In this document: piece by piece, positions 45,048 through 57,700 of the stretch
Numbering within the stretch: position 1 is the first letter of the stretch
Layout: every line of letters begins with the position of its first letter
Assembly: GCF_020382885.2 (NCBI RefSeq)
Contig: NC_058499.1
Location: 18,275,872-18,339,871, forward strand
DNA: 64,000 nucleotides
Direction: 5' to 3'
DNA from: Scatophagus argus
Lineage: Eukaryota > Chordata > Actinopteri > Scatophagidae
The notes under the pieces: generated by a model
Databases searched by the model: none
The model's input: only the letters and a program-made list of their open reading frames with translations
What the model was told of the DNA's origin: nothing
Made by a program: the position numbers and the translations under genes

Positions 45048-48000
45048 ATGGGGAAGAAAAGTCGAATCACCGGAGGAGCGGTCGGTCGGAGGACGATCCT
45101 ACAGCTTTCACCCCCTGGGCTCCGTGGTGGGAATGGCGGGGAGAGGGATGAAGCACCCTCTGGATCTGATGGTATATTTTTAACATGTTAGCCACGAGTT
45201 AGCTAAATGCTAAATACCTGGGTTGTGAAGAATTGGCTCGTCTAAAAAATGGATTCCCTGAACTAAATTTAGCTGCCGGATCGGTTAACACCTGGTACAA
45301 AGATACAGTGTAACCAACAAACAGCTAAATGATCGCTAACTGTCACCGCCCATGAAAGGAGACCCTTATTAACCGATCGATCAGAAGCTATCGGCTTACG
45401 TGCTAACCTAGCCGTTAGCAAGCTAGTGATTCTTGTGAGTCTGGCAGAAAAGGCTTTCGACAAATGACTTGCCTAGTTAATGCTAACTAGAGGTAATACG
45501 CCTACATAACACAAACACTGTTACATTTGGTTTGCTTTTTCTACGTGTATTAAGGTCTGTGACCTTATGGGTGTCGCGTTAATTGTTAGCCTGTGTGGGA
45601 ATACCCGTGGCTTATGCTACAGCTAGCTTGCTGTAGCAATTGTTGCAGCTCAGAATTAATCTCCTGGCTGACCTTGATTGTTTTTTTTGTAGATGAACAG
45701 GAGAGTGATGGTCACAGAATCGTGAGAGAAGTGCGCGCAAACATGAAGGCTCCCGCAGTGAAGGCCACAGGTACAATAACTCTGTGTGTGTGTATATATA
45801 TGTATGTAGCTGCTTGTGTTTGAAACAAGAAAAGACTGCAATTTTTGTCTTCTTCTTTAGAGGGGTTGTCCTTGCTTGGAGCCTATGAGGACAGTGATGA
45901 TGAGGAAGCCGGGGACTCTCAGCGTTCAACTGCAAATTCTCAACTCAATCAGTCAACTGACATTGACAGTACATTGGCCAATTTCATGGCTGTGAGTATA
46001 ACTTGCTGTGTATCTTAATTCTCTGGTTTGGTCACTGGACTCAGAACAAATGTTTACATTGTGGTTGTGTTTTCTTTTAAAATGTCAACTTTCAAGACAG
46101 ACAGCTTGATAATTAAAAGTTAACCTATACCCATTAGAGGCACCATAACATTTATGTATGTATAATTTCCAACAACTAACACAGTGGAGGCGCCCAACGA
46201 ATGAAACGGCTGATATTTATCTGTCAGACTCCGACCTATACAGAAATGGATGTTCTTGGTTTGGTTCTGTGATTTAAAGTTCATAGGACCTTAAGGATCA
46301 TAAGTGCACCCAGTTCAGTCCAAAAAAAGAAATGTTACAAGGTTTCAAGATGAGAAATTGGATAGCAGTATTTAGCTGTGAACTGAATAGAGAGATTTTC
46401 ACTAGACCTGTGGGCCTATTCCACTGTAGAGTGATACAGTAGACTTTAGGCTTTGGTTTCCTGATTTGTAATTAATTTTTTAGGATTCAAATTCCTAATA
46501 ATTCTTAGGGTTCTAACTTGGATCTATTTTTATGATTAAATCACATTAATTATGCAAAGTAAACAGTGTGGCTCATTCTTAGGACTGAACATATGTTTTT
46601 GTTAAATTATAAATGAATCTCACCGTTTTCTCCACCACAGGAAATTGATGCAATCACCACTCAGCCAAGTTCAGATGATACAGCATCTCATTTGTCAGTC
46701 TCAGCGACTGACCCTCCCAGACCTGAGGTCAATACTCAGCAGCTACCTGCCAGTGAAGGACAGAATCGAGAAAGCACTGAGTTTGAGTACAATACTCAGT
46801 ACTCACTAGCTGGAGGTAACAGTCTTTACTGTATAAAGATCAGGTGTGCATGTCCTCCTGATTAATTAATATTTTAACAAAGAAATTTCAAATTAATTGT
46901 AGTTGTTTTCACAATATAAGCTTGCTTACTTATGTGTGTGTAAATTGCTCCACATTGATGAAACCATTATGGTTTTTTTGCAGTGGGTGTAGAGATGGGA
47001 GATTGGCAGGAGGTATGGGATGAGAACTCTGGCTGTTACTATTACTGGAACACTCTGACCAACGAGGTGTCCTGGGAGCTGCCACACTATCTGGCTGATC
47101 AGGTGCAAAGCCTGGGGCAGTATGCCAACAGGTAGGGTGAATCTGACAACATTGTCAAAACTTTACAGAATATATTACAACAATAACATCTTTATCTTCA
47201 AGTCAGAAAATAAAAACAAAATGAAATAAAAATAAATCTACTTGCACGACCTGAAACACTTGTATTCACTTTTTTGGTTATGTCTCAGTACAGAAGTTCA
47301 ACTATGTTTTTCTTTGCAGCTCTAGTGTCAATGGCAATGGCACAGTGCATGCAGGTTATCACAGTGAGGAAAGCGCTGCATCCGCTGTTGCCCCGACACT
47401 AGTGAAAGAGACCAAAGTGAAGGCAAGTTTCATTTAAGTTCAAAATGAACGTGAATCAGTGTTATTCTGTGGAGCTGAAGGGTCATTATTTTGAGTTTTA
47501 ATGTATCACCTTTTGTATTAAAGGAGGTCATTGAGAGTGTTGTAGGCCTTACAAGTGAAGAGGAGGAGCACCGTGGAGTGGCTGCATCTCTGCTTGGTCC
47601 TCTGATCCCTTCTGAAGTGAAAGAAGCTGAAGAAAAATGGAGAAAAAGACTGCTTAAAGGTCCAGACGAGCCTGAGAACAGTTTGGATTCTGATGGAGAA
47701 GGTGTTCGTCCTGCAGGCTCCCCCTGTACGCCTCCACAGGACCCAGACCCAGTCTCAGTCCCCAATGTTCAGAAAGAGCTTTGCATCAAGAAGCAGTCCA
47801 GAGAGAACTCAGATGCTGAGGAGGCAGAGGAGGACACAATGGAACTAGAACTGACACTGGAGAGAAAAAAGGTGGGATTTTTTTGTGTGTGTGTGTCCTT
47901 TTGTTACCGACAGGAATTACCTTCAAGTTGTTTGTAGCACTGGTATTTCACAATTTGCTGCAAATGTTATTGTCAGTGTGACCAAGCTCTAACCTGTTGT

Positions 48001-51000
48001 CTGGTTCTTAGGCTGAGCTACGGGCGCTGGAAGAAGGTGATGGAAGTGCAGGGGGCTCCAGTCCTTGTTCTGAGACAAGCCAAGAGGCCTCCGGGTCTCG
48101 TGTTCTTCTGCTGAAGAAAAGCCGATGGAAGACTGCTTTCCCCTGTGCTGCCAGCCCTGACTCAAACAGCAGAAGCTCAGACCTACAGGACAACACAGAC
48201 ACAGGTGGGTCCAAATAATGACATGCATGGTATTAGAATGTTACTAGCATGACAAGAGTGGACGAAAGGACATTAAAAATCCCTCCACTTAAGCAAAAAA
48301 AATCCTGTATACTTAAATGCCTCTTTTGTGTCCTATAGCACCTTCTCAAGTACCAGAGAGCATTGCAGAAGAAGAAGACAAAGAAACAGACGGTAATGAG
48401 GAGAAAGCTGTTTCAAAACCTATGGTTAAAGAAGAGTCGGAAACTCCCGAGCTCAAAGTGGAGACTCCTGAGCTTAAGGTAACAACAACATTGCATTGCA
48501 TTGCTGCCGTTTGACTGTTCTCAATCTGGTGTAAATAGTACACTGTATATTTTATCTAGCTGGCACCATTGCTACTACTGTATTACCAATCATAACAACT
48601 GTGACAGTGTCTATTAAGACATGTTTTTCATGATGAAAACCTATAGTTTCAGATTGGACAACTGGCTAACACATTAACCAGCAAGATGGAGTTCCTGGGG
48701 ATAAACAAAAAGGCAATCTCAAACTTTCAGTTGCTTCTGCTACAAACTGAGGTGAGAAGGGTTCAAGTTCACCATCCTTCCCAAGCAACATTATCCCAGT
48801 TTCCAGTTGTAGCAATCCCAGTTGGACTTATGAAATATTTAACGCTTAATTTTGTTTCATATCATTTTGCACACAGTCATGTGGTAGTACTTAATATTTA
48901 AAATTCTCATAATAATCCATCAGAATGTGTCATTCTGGAAACTTACTGTAGTTACTCTTCCATGTGGCTCATCTATCTTATAGCTCTTCTCTCTTTGTTA
49001 TCTGTCTTTATCCCTTTTCCTCTACTTTCTGGACTTGTATTTCACACATATCTCCTCCCTCCCCCTTTTTCTTGTCCTTTTTCCTCCCCAGACTCGGATT
49101 GCTGACTGGAGGGAGGGCGCCCTGAATGGGGTCTATCTTCGCCGCCGGCTGCAGGAAGCTGCCGAACACATAAAATATTACGAACTTAACGCCACCCCTA
49201 AAGGCTGGTCCTGCCACTGGGACAGGTACGCGCTCCTTACCTTTCACATCTCTAAACTCCCTCGTCCCCCAAAAATCTTACCATGTGACTACAACTCCCT
49301 CGGTGCTGAGGTTGCAGACTTTGTAACATGACTTGGGGAGAAGCTTAACCAGTCCCAGAGGATCAAAAAAATTACCAGAAACAGACTCTTCAGGTATCTG
49401 TGATACAATCCTGGCACTCTGCCTTGCACGTACTGGTAAGGGAGCATCCACTGGGCCAGCCTGCTTCCTGTAAAATATACCTGCCACCTTGTCCTATAAT
49501 ACAGACTCTTAGGCCCTTTGTTGTGAGGGCATTTTTTAGACTGCTTATGGGTCCAGTCAGTGGAAAAATTGGAAGTGGGTGGGGGCGGTGTGGTAGGAAG
49601 GTTGGTTTCGTGGGAGAGCTTTGCACTTTACAGGACCACAACTCCCAGAATGCAGTGCAGACAGAATGATGCCCTGGATGCGAGGAGTGTCAAGCATCAA
49701 ATAAAAGGTGAAGATGGAGCAATGACGGGAATCCAGCAGGTCAGACCTACTCTATTTCATATGTCTTTCTGTTTTTTTTATTTTCTTTTTTCTGATGTAA
49801 AATGAGTTGACTGTGTGCTTGTTACTTTCTGACATGTGATTATGATGATGATGATGATGATGATGATGCTTCCTCCCTGGCGTCTTCCTGTGTCTGGGAG
49901 GGAATGGTTGTCTAAAACGGAACAAATGTGACAACCATGGTGTGAGCTGCTGAATGCTACTTTCAGGACCTAGAGATGATTTGTTTTGCTTTTTTTGTTT
50001 TTGAGAGCAAGGTGGGTTCCCTATCCACATCCATAACCACACTCTAATTGGGCCCTTCTGTTGGATGGCTAAAGTCGCTGTCCATACCAACAATCCTGCC
50101 CCCTACTGTGGCCATTATGTCCACTCCTTTGCCCCAATGTCCCAGGGTATCATGCCACTCAGCCAGTTGCTAGGCTGGTCGTTGAGACTTGTTGTCTTCT
50201 ATCTCTGTTGTCCTACTTTTTAGAGAGCACAGGCGGTATTTCTATGTGAACGACCGGACCGGTGTCTCCCAGTGGGATTTCCCAACAGAGGAGGACAAAT
50301 GCGAGGACCTGAAGGGCAGCCAGGGTACCCTGACACAGACATCCATCCAGGGGGATACCAAAACATCATCTACATCTACTGATGGGGTCACAGGTCAGTC
50401 TACTGCTGCTACATCTGCTTTTTAGCTCAGCCTGTTAAGTGTCTTGTTTAATGACTTTAGGCTATGAACGTTTTTTTTTAATATTCACTCATGCATGAGT
50501 AATGATCAGTTAATATTGTGTTACTGTGCGTACTGTCTGAAAAAAATGCTATCCTCACTAACGGCCTGTGTTATATGTTTTACAGGAACTTCCTCTGCTG
50601 CCCCACCAGCCCCTGCTCAGCCCAGTGCATCGTCCCTCTGGTCTCCATCTCAACCTCCTCTTCCTGACAGTCCACCTCCACCTTCCAACTACCCCCCACC
50701 TCCACCTCTCCCACCAGGCTCACCACCTCCACCTCCTCCCCCTCCTGACAGTGATGGAGAGATCATGGAGGTGGAGATGGAGATGGATGATGATAATAAT
50801 GACGGGGAGCCTCCAGCACCTGGAACTGAGGAAGATGCCGGTGTGAGGCCTCCTTTACCTCCAGGCGCTGCTAGCATGAAGGTAGGAGTAATCAGGTGTC
50901 TTGGTTTATTTTTAATTATTGCACTGATGTTGTACCTGATAAGGCTATATGTGTAAATTCAAAGTAAAACAGGACAGCAGCTGTTAACTTGTATTTGTCT

Positions 51001-52202
51001 TCACTCACACAGATTGTGGAGTCGTCTGGCCCCTTGGGGAAGGGTCAGAAACGTAAAGCCAGTCAGCTGAATAAAGCTATTACTATTGGCAGCAGTCCCA
51101 TTCTCTACACCCAGCCTGCTGTCAGTGCAGGTAAAACTGTGTCATTACTCAGCATCTGCAGTTACTGCATGTATTAATCATATTAGGAACAAAAATGGCA
51201 ATTTGTCTGAACAGAATTATTACACATCCTCAGAAAGAAGACCAGAGCCCAGTCTGTGTTCACTTAGAGCAAGTGCTCCCAAGACAAAGCTTGGAAGTAT
51301 ATTTTACTGATTAAAGCCTCAGAAGTGTGTCACTTCTCTAAGGCAGTGTTCTAGTTAGGGTAAACAAATGACTGCAAATTACTGAGTAACATTCCAGTGT
51401 TCTCTCAATAAAGGTTTCTTTTTGTCTGCAGCCCCTTTAATGTCAGCAACTGCCTACTGGGGCGTATCAGCTGTCAGTGCCCCTTTGGTCCCATGTGAAC
51501 CTCCTCCCCCACCTGTCCCAGCCCTACCCCCTCAACCACCACTGCCACCATCCCAGCCACCCTATGAACATCCTGGAGCCAAAGCTGTGGCCACAGACAA
51601 GAATAAGAAAGCAAAAAAGGATAAGGTAGAGTTAATATTTTACGTCATTTATCAAAGAATGGAATTATGGCATTAGATTAGAATATCAATAATATTCATT
51701 ATCAGCTGTTTTTCATTGTAAAGCTTCTGGATTGGTTTTCTTAACTTTTTGTAGTCCAGTGATTAAATCCCAAAACACAATAGAAGGAGCAGTGTGATTT
51801 TGTCCTCCTTTGTCTCCCCTGTAGTCAAAGAAGAGTAAGATCAAAATGCCTTCATTGGTGAAAAAGTGGCAGAGCATCCAGAAGGAGCTGGATGAGGAAG
51901 AGAAGAGCAGCTCCAGTGACGAGGACCGAGATCAGCTTAACAAGAAGAGTATCGAGGAGTGGAAGCAACAGCAGCTTATGACGTATGTTTATGTTTGAGT
52001 AGGCAAAAAAAAAAAAAAAAAATAGTTAGGATGATGACATAAGGTTGTAGTTTCATTAATCTTGGTAATCCTTTACAACTTATTAACCTTATTAACTTTT
52101 CAATTCTACAGGGGAAAAGCGTCAAAGAACGCCAACTTTGAAGCACTTCCTGAAAACTGGCGGGAGCGACTAAAGAAACGAAAGACCATGAATAACACAT
52201 AA
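45048..52202 (+). CDS. fnbp4: formin-binding protein 4
   Basis: FNBP4 is a WW-domain protein that binds proline-rich formins and is probably nuclear. Exons: 45048-45171, 45693-45770, 45861-45991, 46641-46815, 46984-47131, 47320-47422, 47524-47871, 48012-48204, 48339-48478, 48647-48751, 49092-49225, 50224-50393, 50586-50881, 51013-51130, 51432-51625, 51825-51982, 52112-52202. Sum 2706 nt, 901 aa. N-terminus MGKKSR..GRR.ILQLSPPG as in human. WW domain 1 is at about residues 176-207 (WQEVWDENSGCYYYW..TNEVSWELP) and WW domain 2 at about 552-585 (WSCHWDREHRRYFYVND..SQWDFP). Between them is the block FLGIN..AISNFQLLLLQTETRIADWREGALNG. Polyproline runs (exons 13 and 15) precede the basic tail KMPSLVKKWQSIQ..L and NANFEALPENWRERLKKRK. 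Intron 6 uses a GC donor. Confidence 0.95.
47423..47523 (+). other. GC-AG intron in fnbp4
   Basis: The exon ends AAG and the intron starts gcaagt rather than gtaagt, then ends 'attaaag' before GAGGTC. The rest of the donor matches the strong consensus typical of functional GC introns. Joining the exons here keeps the frame (KVKEVIESVV, compare human REVKKEVNEG). Confidence 0.75.
49575..49660 (+). promoter_or_regulatory. promoter-like cluster in fnbp4 intron 11
   Basis: A GC-box-like 'gtgggggcggtg' near 49577 is followed, at 49634-49656, by ACCACAACTCCCAGAATGCA, a near match to the ZNF143 element ACTACAACTCCCAGAATGCA. The pair could mark an internal promoter of fnbp4 or of an unseen transcript. 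Confidence 0.4.
49842..49868. repeat. (GAT)n microsatellite
   Basis: Nine GAT units in fnbp4 intron 11. The poly-His and poly-Met frames it gives are artefacts. Confidence 0.9.
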
Positions 52203-52632
52203 TATCCAGCCAGGATCGTTTTTTTTTGTTGTTGTTGTTTTTTTTTTTTAAATCCCCTCCAAACATCACCATAAGGTCATCCTTCCTCAGCTTTGTTCAG
52301 GTTTTGTTGAATGATCTATGGACTTAATTTACCATTTTCCTGGTTCTTGATTGAGACATTTAGAGGCCCTTACATGGCAGGCCATTCACCAGAGGGGTTT
52401 GAGTGTCGTCTTGTTTTTGTTGTCGTAAATGTGCCAAATGTCTGGAATTTATCAGATATACTTCATCACCATTTTGTATAGACCCCAAGCAGATGACCAC
52501 CACTGTTTGTTTGGAAGGATTATCTATTTTATTGAACATTTTTAGAGCTGTGTACATACAGTGAATAATGGGATAAGCCAAGTTTTTGGAAGGGGAGGGA
52601 ATCTAACTGAACTTGTATATTTTGTATAAAGT

Positions 52633-52638
52633 TATTAA
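52633..52638 (+). promoter_or_regulatory. likely fnbp4 polyadenylation signal
   Basis: ATTAAA about 430 bases after the stop, followed by a long T run. A second ATTAAA lies near 52705. Confidence 0.45.
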
Positions 52639-52739
52639 ACGTTTTTTTTTTTTTTCCAGAGCCATTTGTTAAGTTGTTTTTCTATGCTGTGTATTTTTAT
52701 TATTCATTAAAAACAAATGTTTTGAATAGACAACTCACT

Positions 52740-54600
52740 TGTATTTATGTTTATCTTGTTCCATAATGTTCAGTGCCATCCCCACATTTTCACAAGTCCA
52801 TGAGTAGATGGTTTATTGATTTTAATTTTTTTTCTTCACCTACATTCTGCAAAGACCTGCTCTCTCTTCCTGAGTAGCTCAGGGTTAGCAGTCAGAGGCT
52901 GAAAATTGGCGGGTCCATGGGATTTTGTGAAATATTTGCAATTACACTTCACAGTAAGGTACACAGAATTTAAATAACAGAATATTGAGGAACTGGAGAA
53001 TCATTGAGGAATGTTTATTAATACTTTTGATTATACTGACAACTTTCTTCACTAGTAGTTCCTGATAAACTCTGAACCAGCTGGTGAACATTTGAAAAGC
53101 TATTCAATATTCATTCATTATTAACTACTTAAACACGACCTCCTGTTTCTGTGCACCAATCATAATGTTACATAATGCTGAGTAGTTACTAAGTAGTCCC
53201 TCATTACTTTATCTTATAGTTACTCGCTTGTGTGTGTGTAATGAAGTACTGATTCTGTATCAGTAACCACTCAAGTAAAGTTGTACATCATACTGAGTGG
53301 TTACTGATACAGAATCAGTAATTCGTTACACATCCATTAGTCTCTTTGTGGTGGTGACTATGGGGGCCTTCTGATACATCACACTATGTGTAGTTTATAA
53401 TGAGCCAAACAAGTGGCTGAACAACAAGAAGCTTATATTGGAACATTACCAGAGGGTTTAATGTTACTATTACTGATTTAGTAGTACAATATCGAGTAAA
53501 CACTGGTGATTTAGTGGCAGCTGTGGGAGATGACTCCAACATTCACATCCACATCCATATTATATTTCTTTTAATTTCCATCTATTTAAACCAGTCAACA
53601 CCTTAAACAAAAACTTTCAAAGACAAGGACAAAGACCACCACCACTAACAACAACAACAAATAATACATCTTGATAAACATTTTACATACATGAGCTGGG
53701 ATTCAAGACAATGATCAAATATACGTCAAATGTAAAGCTTTAAACCAGATCATCTCAAACTAACTTTATCAGACTTCTAGCTTCGAATAGTCTTAAAATC
53801 CTTCTGGAAGTCTCCAAGAGTATTTTTTCACTGTTTAAAGAAATGACAGCTTCCTACAAATTATACTCAACTATTTCCAGGTATATTGTAGAACACACCA
53901 CCCCAGTGTTATTTTTCAACATACTGAAATGTCAGCAGATAAGGCAAGGTAACAACCGGTACGCAACTTCATAATCTACCCTTGTCTTTGAATGTCCACA
54001 TGCACATCTGTAGAAAACAAGAAGAAAAACAAAATTAATAACTAAAGGCTACTACAAGCAAAATGAATTGATTCAGCCACATAAAATATGAGCCACTCTG
54101 ACAAAGACAGGCTTCAAGTAAGCTGATGGGAGGAGGCAACCTAATATAGTTGGTGTCTAGAGCATCCATGTGATGTAATAAAACATGGTGCCTTTTGGTT
54201 ACTAACAGATTTGCAGTTGGTGTAAATGACAATACTGCTATTGTGTCTACATGACCACTTTTTTAGGTACATGTGCACATTCTAACGCAATCAAATGCAA
54301 TAAAATACAACAGCAACATAAATTCTGCTTACACTGAGCTCATAATGTTCAGGTTTTGTTGAAGCTGTCATAAATCTGTAATGCAGTTTCACTCACCATG
54401 ACCTCAACAAACAAACAGTGGAGGTAAGACTTTGAGGAACTGAACATTAAGCTTCATTAAGGCAGAACGGATTGCGTTAGATAGTGGTCCACACTATTCA
54501 AACACTCTTCAGTCTCATGTAAGTCATGCATACCCACACTCACAACTCAATGTTTGAGTTACTGTAGAAATAAAGGCCCAAACTTGTTGGTAAAAATATT
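52740..54600. other. fnbp4-parp12 intergenic region
   Basis: No gene is seen. It holds a strong palindrome (listed separately), scattered degenerate 'tgagtRgttact' units near 53170-53300, and AT-rich DNA elsewhere. Confidence 0.45.
53236..53331. repeat. 38-nt inverted repeat (palindromic hairpin)
   Basis: Arm 53247-53273 (tactgattctgtatcagtaa..) is a perfect 27-base reverse complement of 53294-53320, with a 20-base spacer. The pairing extends outward to 53236 and 53331 with two or three mismatches. It could be a MITE, or a foldback made by an inverted duplication. No ORF. Confidence 0.85.
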
Positions 54601-54627
54601 TAGGGGCCGGCCCACTGTTCTGTCTGT

Positions 54628-54662
54628 GACGTACAATCCTCTAGTTTCAGTTTTAATTTCTC
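54628..54662 (+). promoter_or_regulatory. ISRE-like site before parp12
   Basis: AGTTTCAGTTTTAATTTCTC (54643-54662) fits the interferon-stimulated response element AGTTTCNNTTTCNY with one mismatch, and has a further TTTC half site next to it. It ends 56 bases before the parp12 ATG. A CRE-like TGACGTAC lies at 54627-54634. PARP12 is a known interferon-stimulated gene in mammals and fish. Confidence 0.55.
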
Positions 54663-54717
54663 TGTGCACAGATCTGCTCAACGGTGTAGATTAGGCTCCG
54701 GTTAAACGCATTTCAGG

Positions 54718-57700
54718 ATGGCCACAGTCAATCATAATGCACTCAGCCCGGATAGTCTAATAGTGGCTAAAACCAGTCTGCGGCTCTGTCAGAAAAAACC
54801 CAGAGAGTGTCCACAGTGCGATGGGTTACACCTGTGCAAGTATTTCGTATGCGGGGACTGTACGTTCGGGTGAGTAGACTGTCATTGTGTTAACTCACAT
54901 TTGGAGGGTTTGCAATTTGTTTTTATGTTAACTAGTGGTGAGCGGTTTGTTATAGCAAGTCAAAACTTGAGCACTCTTGAGCACCTGGAGGCAAGACGTT
55001 TCACTCTTTAAAGCCCCACACCCTCCACTTTCCACTTTTCATTTCCTGAATAGACCTTTTCTATTCTATTCTTTTCTAGCCTTTTTTGGGGGGCGTGTAT
55101 GACAGGTTGGCACACATTTCATACATTCCGCCAGTGTTTGATGATCCATCTAGCAGGACAACTCACACTTAAAACATCTTGCCGGTACACTGAGTTTGGC
55201 GAACACAGGTAGTTGACAGCAAAACTCCACACAACATGAGCCTGAGCAGAGGCCTAATCAAGATAAAATGAAACATCTGTGTGGGACTGCAGGGTGTTGA
55301 AGTAAAAGCAGTTTGTGAGTCCTGTGCTCAGTGACAGAGGTGATTGTTGATTGTGATTGTTGAACAACAAAATGCATTCTGTGGGTCCTTAATTTACCAG
55401 AAATGCCAGCAGTAGACCAAATGTATACTTTTAAGCTATGTCAGTGGTAAATTCACTAAAACCACAGCCCTTCACTGAGATTACACTTTATTTATTCTTC
55501 AGACACAAGTGTAAAAATCCCCATAGTGTGGCTTCTACACACAATGCAGAGCTTTTGAGGAGACATGGTCTTCAAGATTTGACAGAGAAGCAGTTGTTCC
55601 AGCTCTTACTGCAGAATGATCCTTACCTGCTTCCTGAGGTAGGTTGTACTAGCAACAGAAACTATTGCTATTGGGTAGGAAATGATATAAATTTCTGAAT
55701 GATCCATCATACATTTTTGTTGGAATCACACGTTAACCTCTGTACACATCTCTAGATTTGTCCACATTATAACAAGGGCGATGGCTGCAAGTTCACGACC
55801 TCCTGCAACAAACTTCACGTCTGCCAGCATTACCTCCAGGGCGACTGTAAGTTTGGCTCTTCCTGCAAGAGAACCCACCATTTCAATGCCCATGGAATGA
55901 AGATCTTCCGAGGATTCAGTCAGGAGAATATTGAAAATCTTCATGAGATCTACAGAAATAAATTCATCATTGTGGAACAGCAGGAGAGAGGAGCCACTGC
56001 TGGTCCTGGTAAAGAATTAAAGACTCTTATAGAAAACTTTTGAACTGCACAGTGTATCAGTGTATTTTATATAGAAATACATGTCTGCTGCAGTGCTGCC
56101 AGAGGCGAGAATCCCCTCTCAGCAGTCTTCCCACAGCAGACCTGCATGCCTCACGAGTTCTTCTCCATCGAAAGCCATGAGTGATGCTGACAGGAATGAA
56201 ATCTGCCTCTTCTTTATTCGCAGACACTGCAGCTTCAAAGGTAACACTGAGAGCAGTCATATCTACAGAAACCTCTCAACACGTGTGTGCAAAGAGAATC
56301 TAATGAGTGCCTTTGTACCTTTTTTTTCCCTAGAGAAGTGTGCCCGTGTCCATTGGCACCTGCCTTACAGATGGCAGGTGTTAGACAGCGATGGTGTGAC
56401 CTGGAAGGACCTGCCTAACATGGAGGACATTGAAAAGGCCTACTGTGATCCAGAACATGACAAAGACTGCATGGCAACAATAGGGACTCCCGGATTTCTG
56501 TCTATTCAAAGGTTCATGAATGGAGAAATAGACCACAGAGAAGCACAGACAACTGTCTTTGTAGAGTGATATAGATTTTTAAGCATTTGTTCACATTAGG
56601 TGTTTAAAAGTGTTTAAAAATGTCTAGGAAAATGTTGTTTTACTGATGCTGCTTGCTTCCAGCTCTTCACCCTCCCTTGTGCAGTCAGTTGACTTCATGG
56701 CGATGACATTTAGAGGTTCTCCAGTTAGTCGCCTGTCCACTGCCTCGTCTGTCTCGAAGCCCCCCCACTTCATTCTTACAACAGAGTGGCTTTGGTACTG
56801 GAAGGATGACAGTGGGAAATGGCTGGAGTTTGGAAAGGTCAGTCAAACATGTATGAGTGTGTTTGATCCTTCATAGTCCCTGTTTGAAAGAACAAGTACA
56901 CAGTGATTTACTACGTCCTCATCTTCTTTCTTTACTAATCACTTTTTCCATTGCTGGCACACTTTGAATTGCTGTCTGCGGTTTTTCCTCCACAGAGCGA
57001 TGGTGACACACCAGCCTCTATTACATCTCAAACTCTGGAGAACGTCTACCTGGCAGACAGAGATACAGAGATTCCTTTTGGTGCTGGCAAACAGCAGTAT
57101 ATTCTCTACTTCAAAGGTGCACCAGGAACCCAACAGATGTATCAGCAGAACGTAAAGTACAAAACCAAGAGAGAGGTCAGAAGGAGGCCTCGCTTTGTGT
57201 CTGCTCATGACGTGGAGGTGAAGCTGAAGAGGTATTTTCATTTCTGATATAGATATTTTGCATTGTCTTTGCAGCACTGCTGTTTTGAATCCGGTGACTT
57301 TGTTAATCAGTCAGTTTTTGTGTTTGTGTCCTCTGTAGTGCATCACCTCACAACTCCAGCTCCTCCACCGATGAAAGTTTCCCATCCTACTGGGACAAAA
57401 AGGCCCTACCAGATGTTGGATACAAGGTATTTTTGTAGCTTGAGTTATTGTCACTAATATTCCTGTTTTTGTTACCGATTTTGTTCGTCCATATCCAACC
57501 ATTCGTTAATGACCTGTTCATCTACACCGTTCTCTTATGTTTCAGCTCATTACTCTCTCCAAATCTGCAAAGGAGTTTGAAAGGATTGAGATGTTGTTTA
57601 AGCACACCATGACCAAGAGTAGTATTAACAGCATCCAGAGGATCCAGAATCCCTCTCTGTGGACAGTCTTTCAGTGGTAAATCACAAAACATTTTGGCTT

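Noticed and set aside
49400-49669. 89-codon frame in fnbp4 intron 11
   Set aside because: No homology is recognised. Both strands are open here because the local sequence is GC-rich.
49752-50093. Minus-strand poly-His frame
   Set aside because: Produced by the GAT microsatellite.
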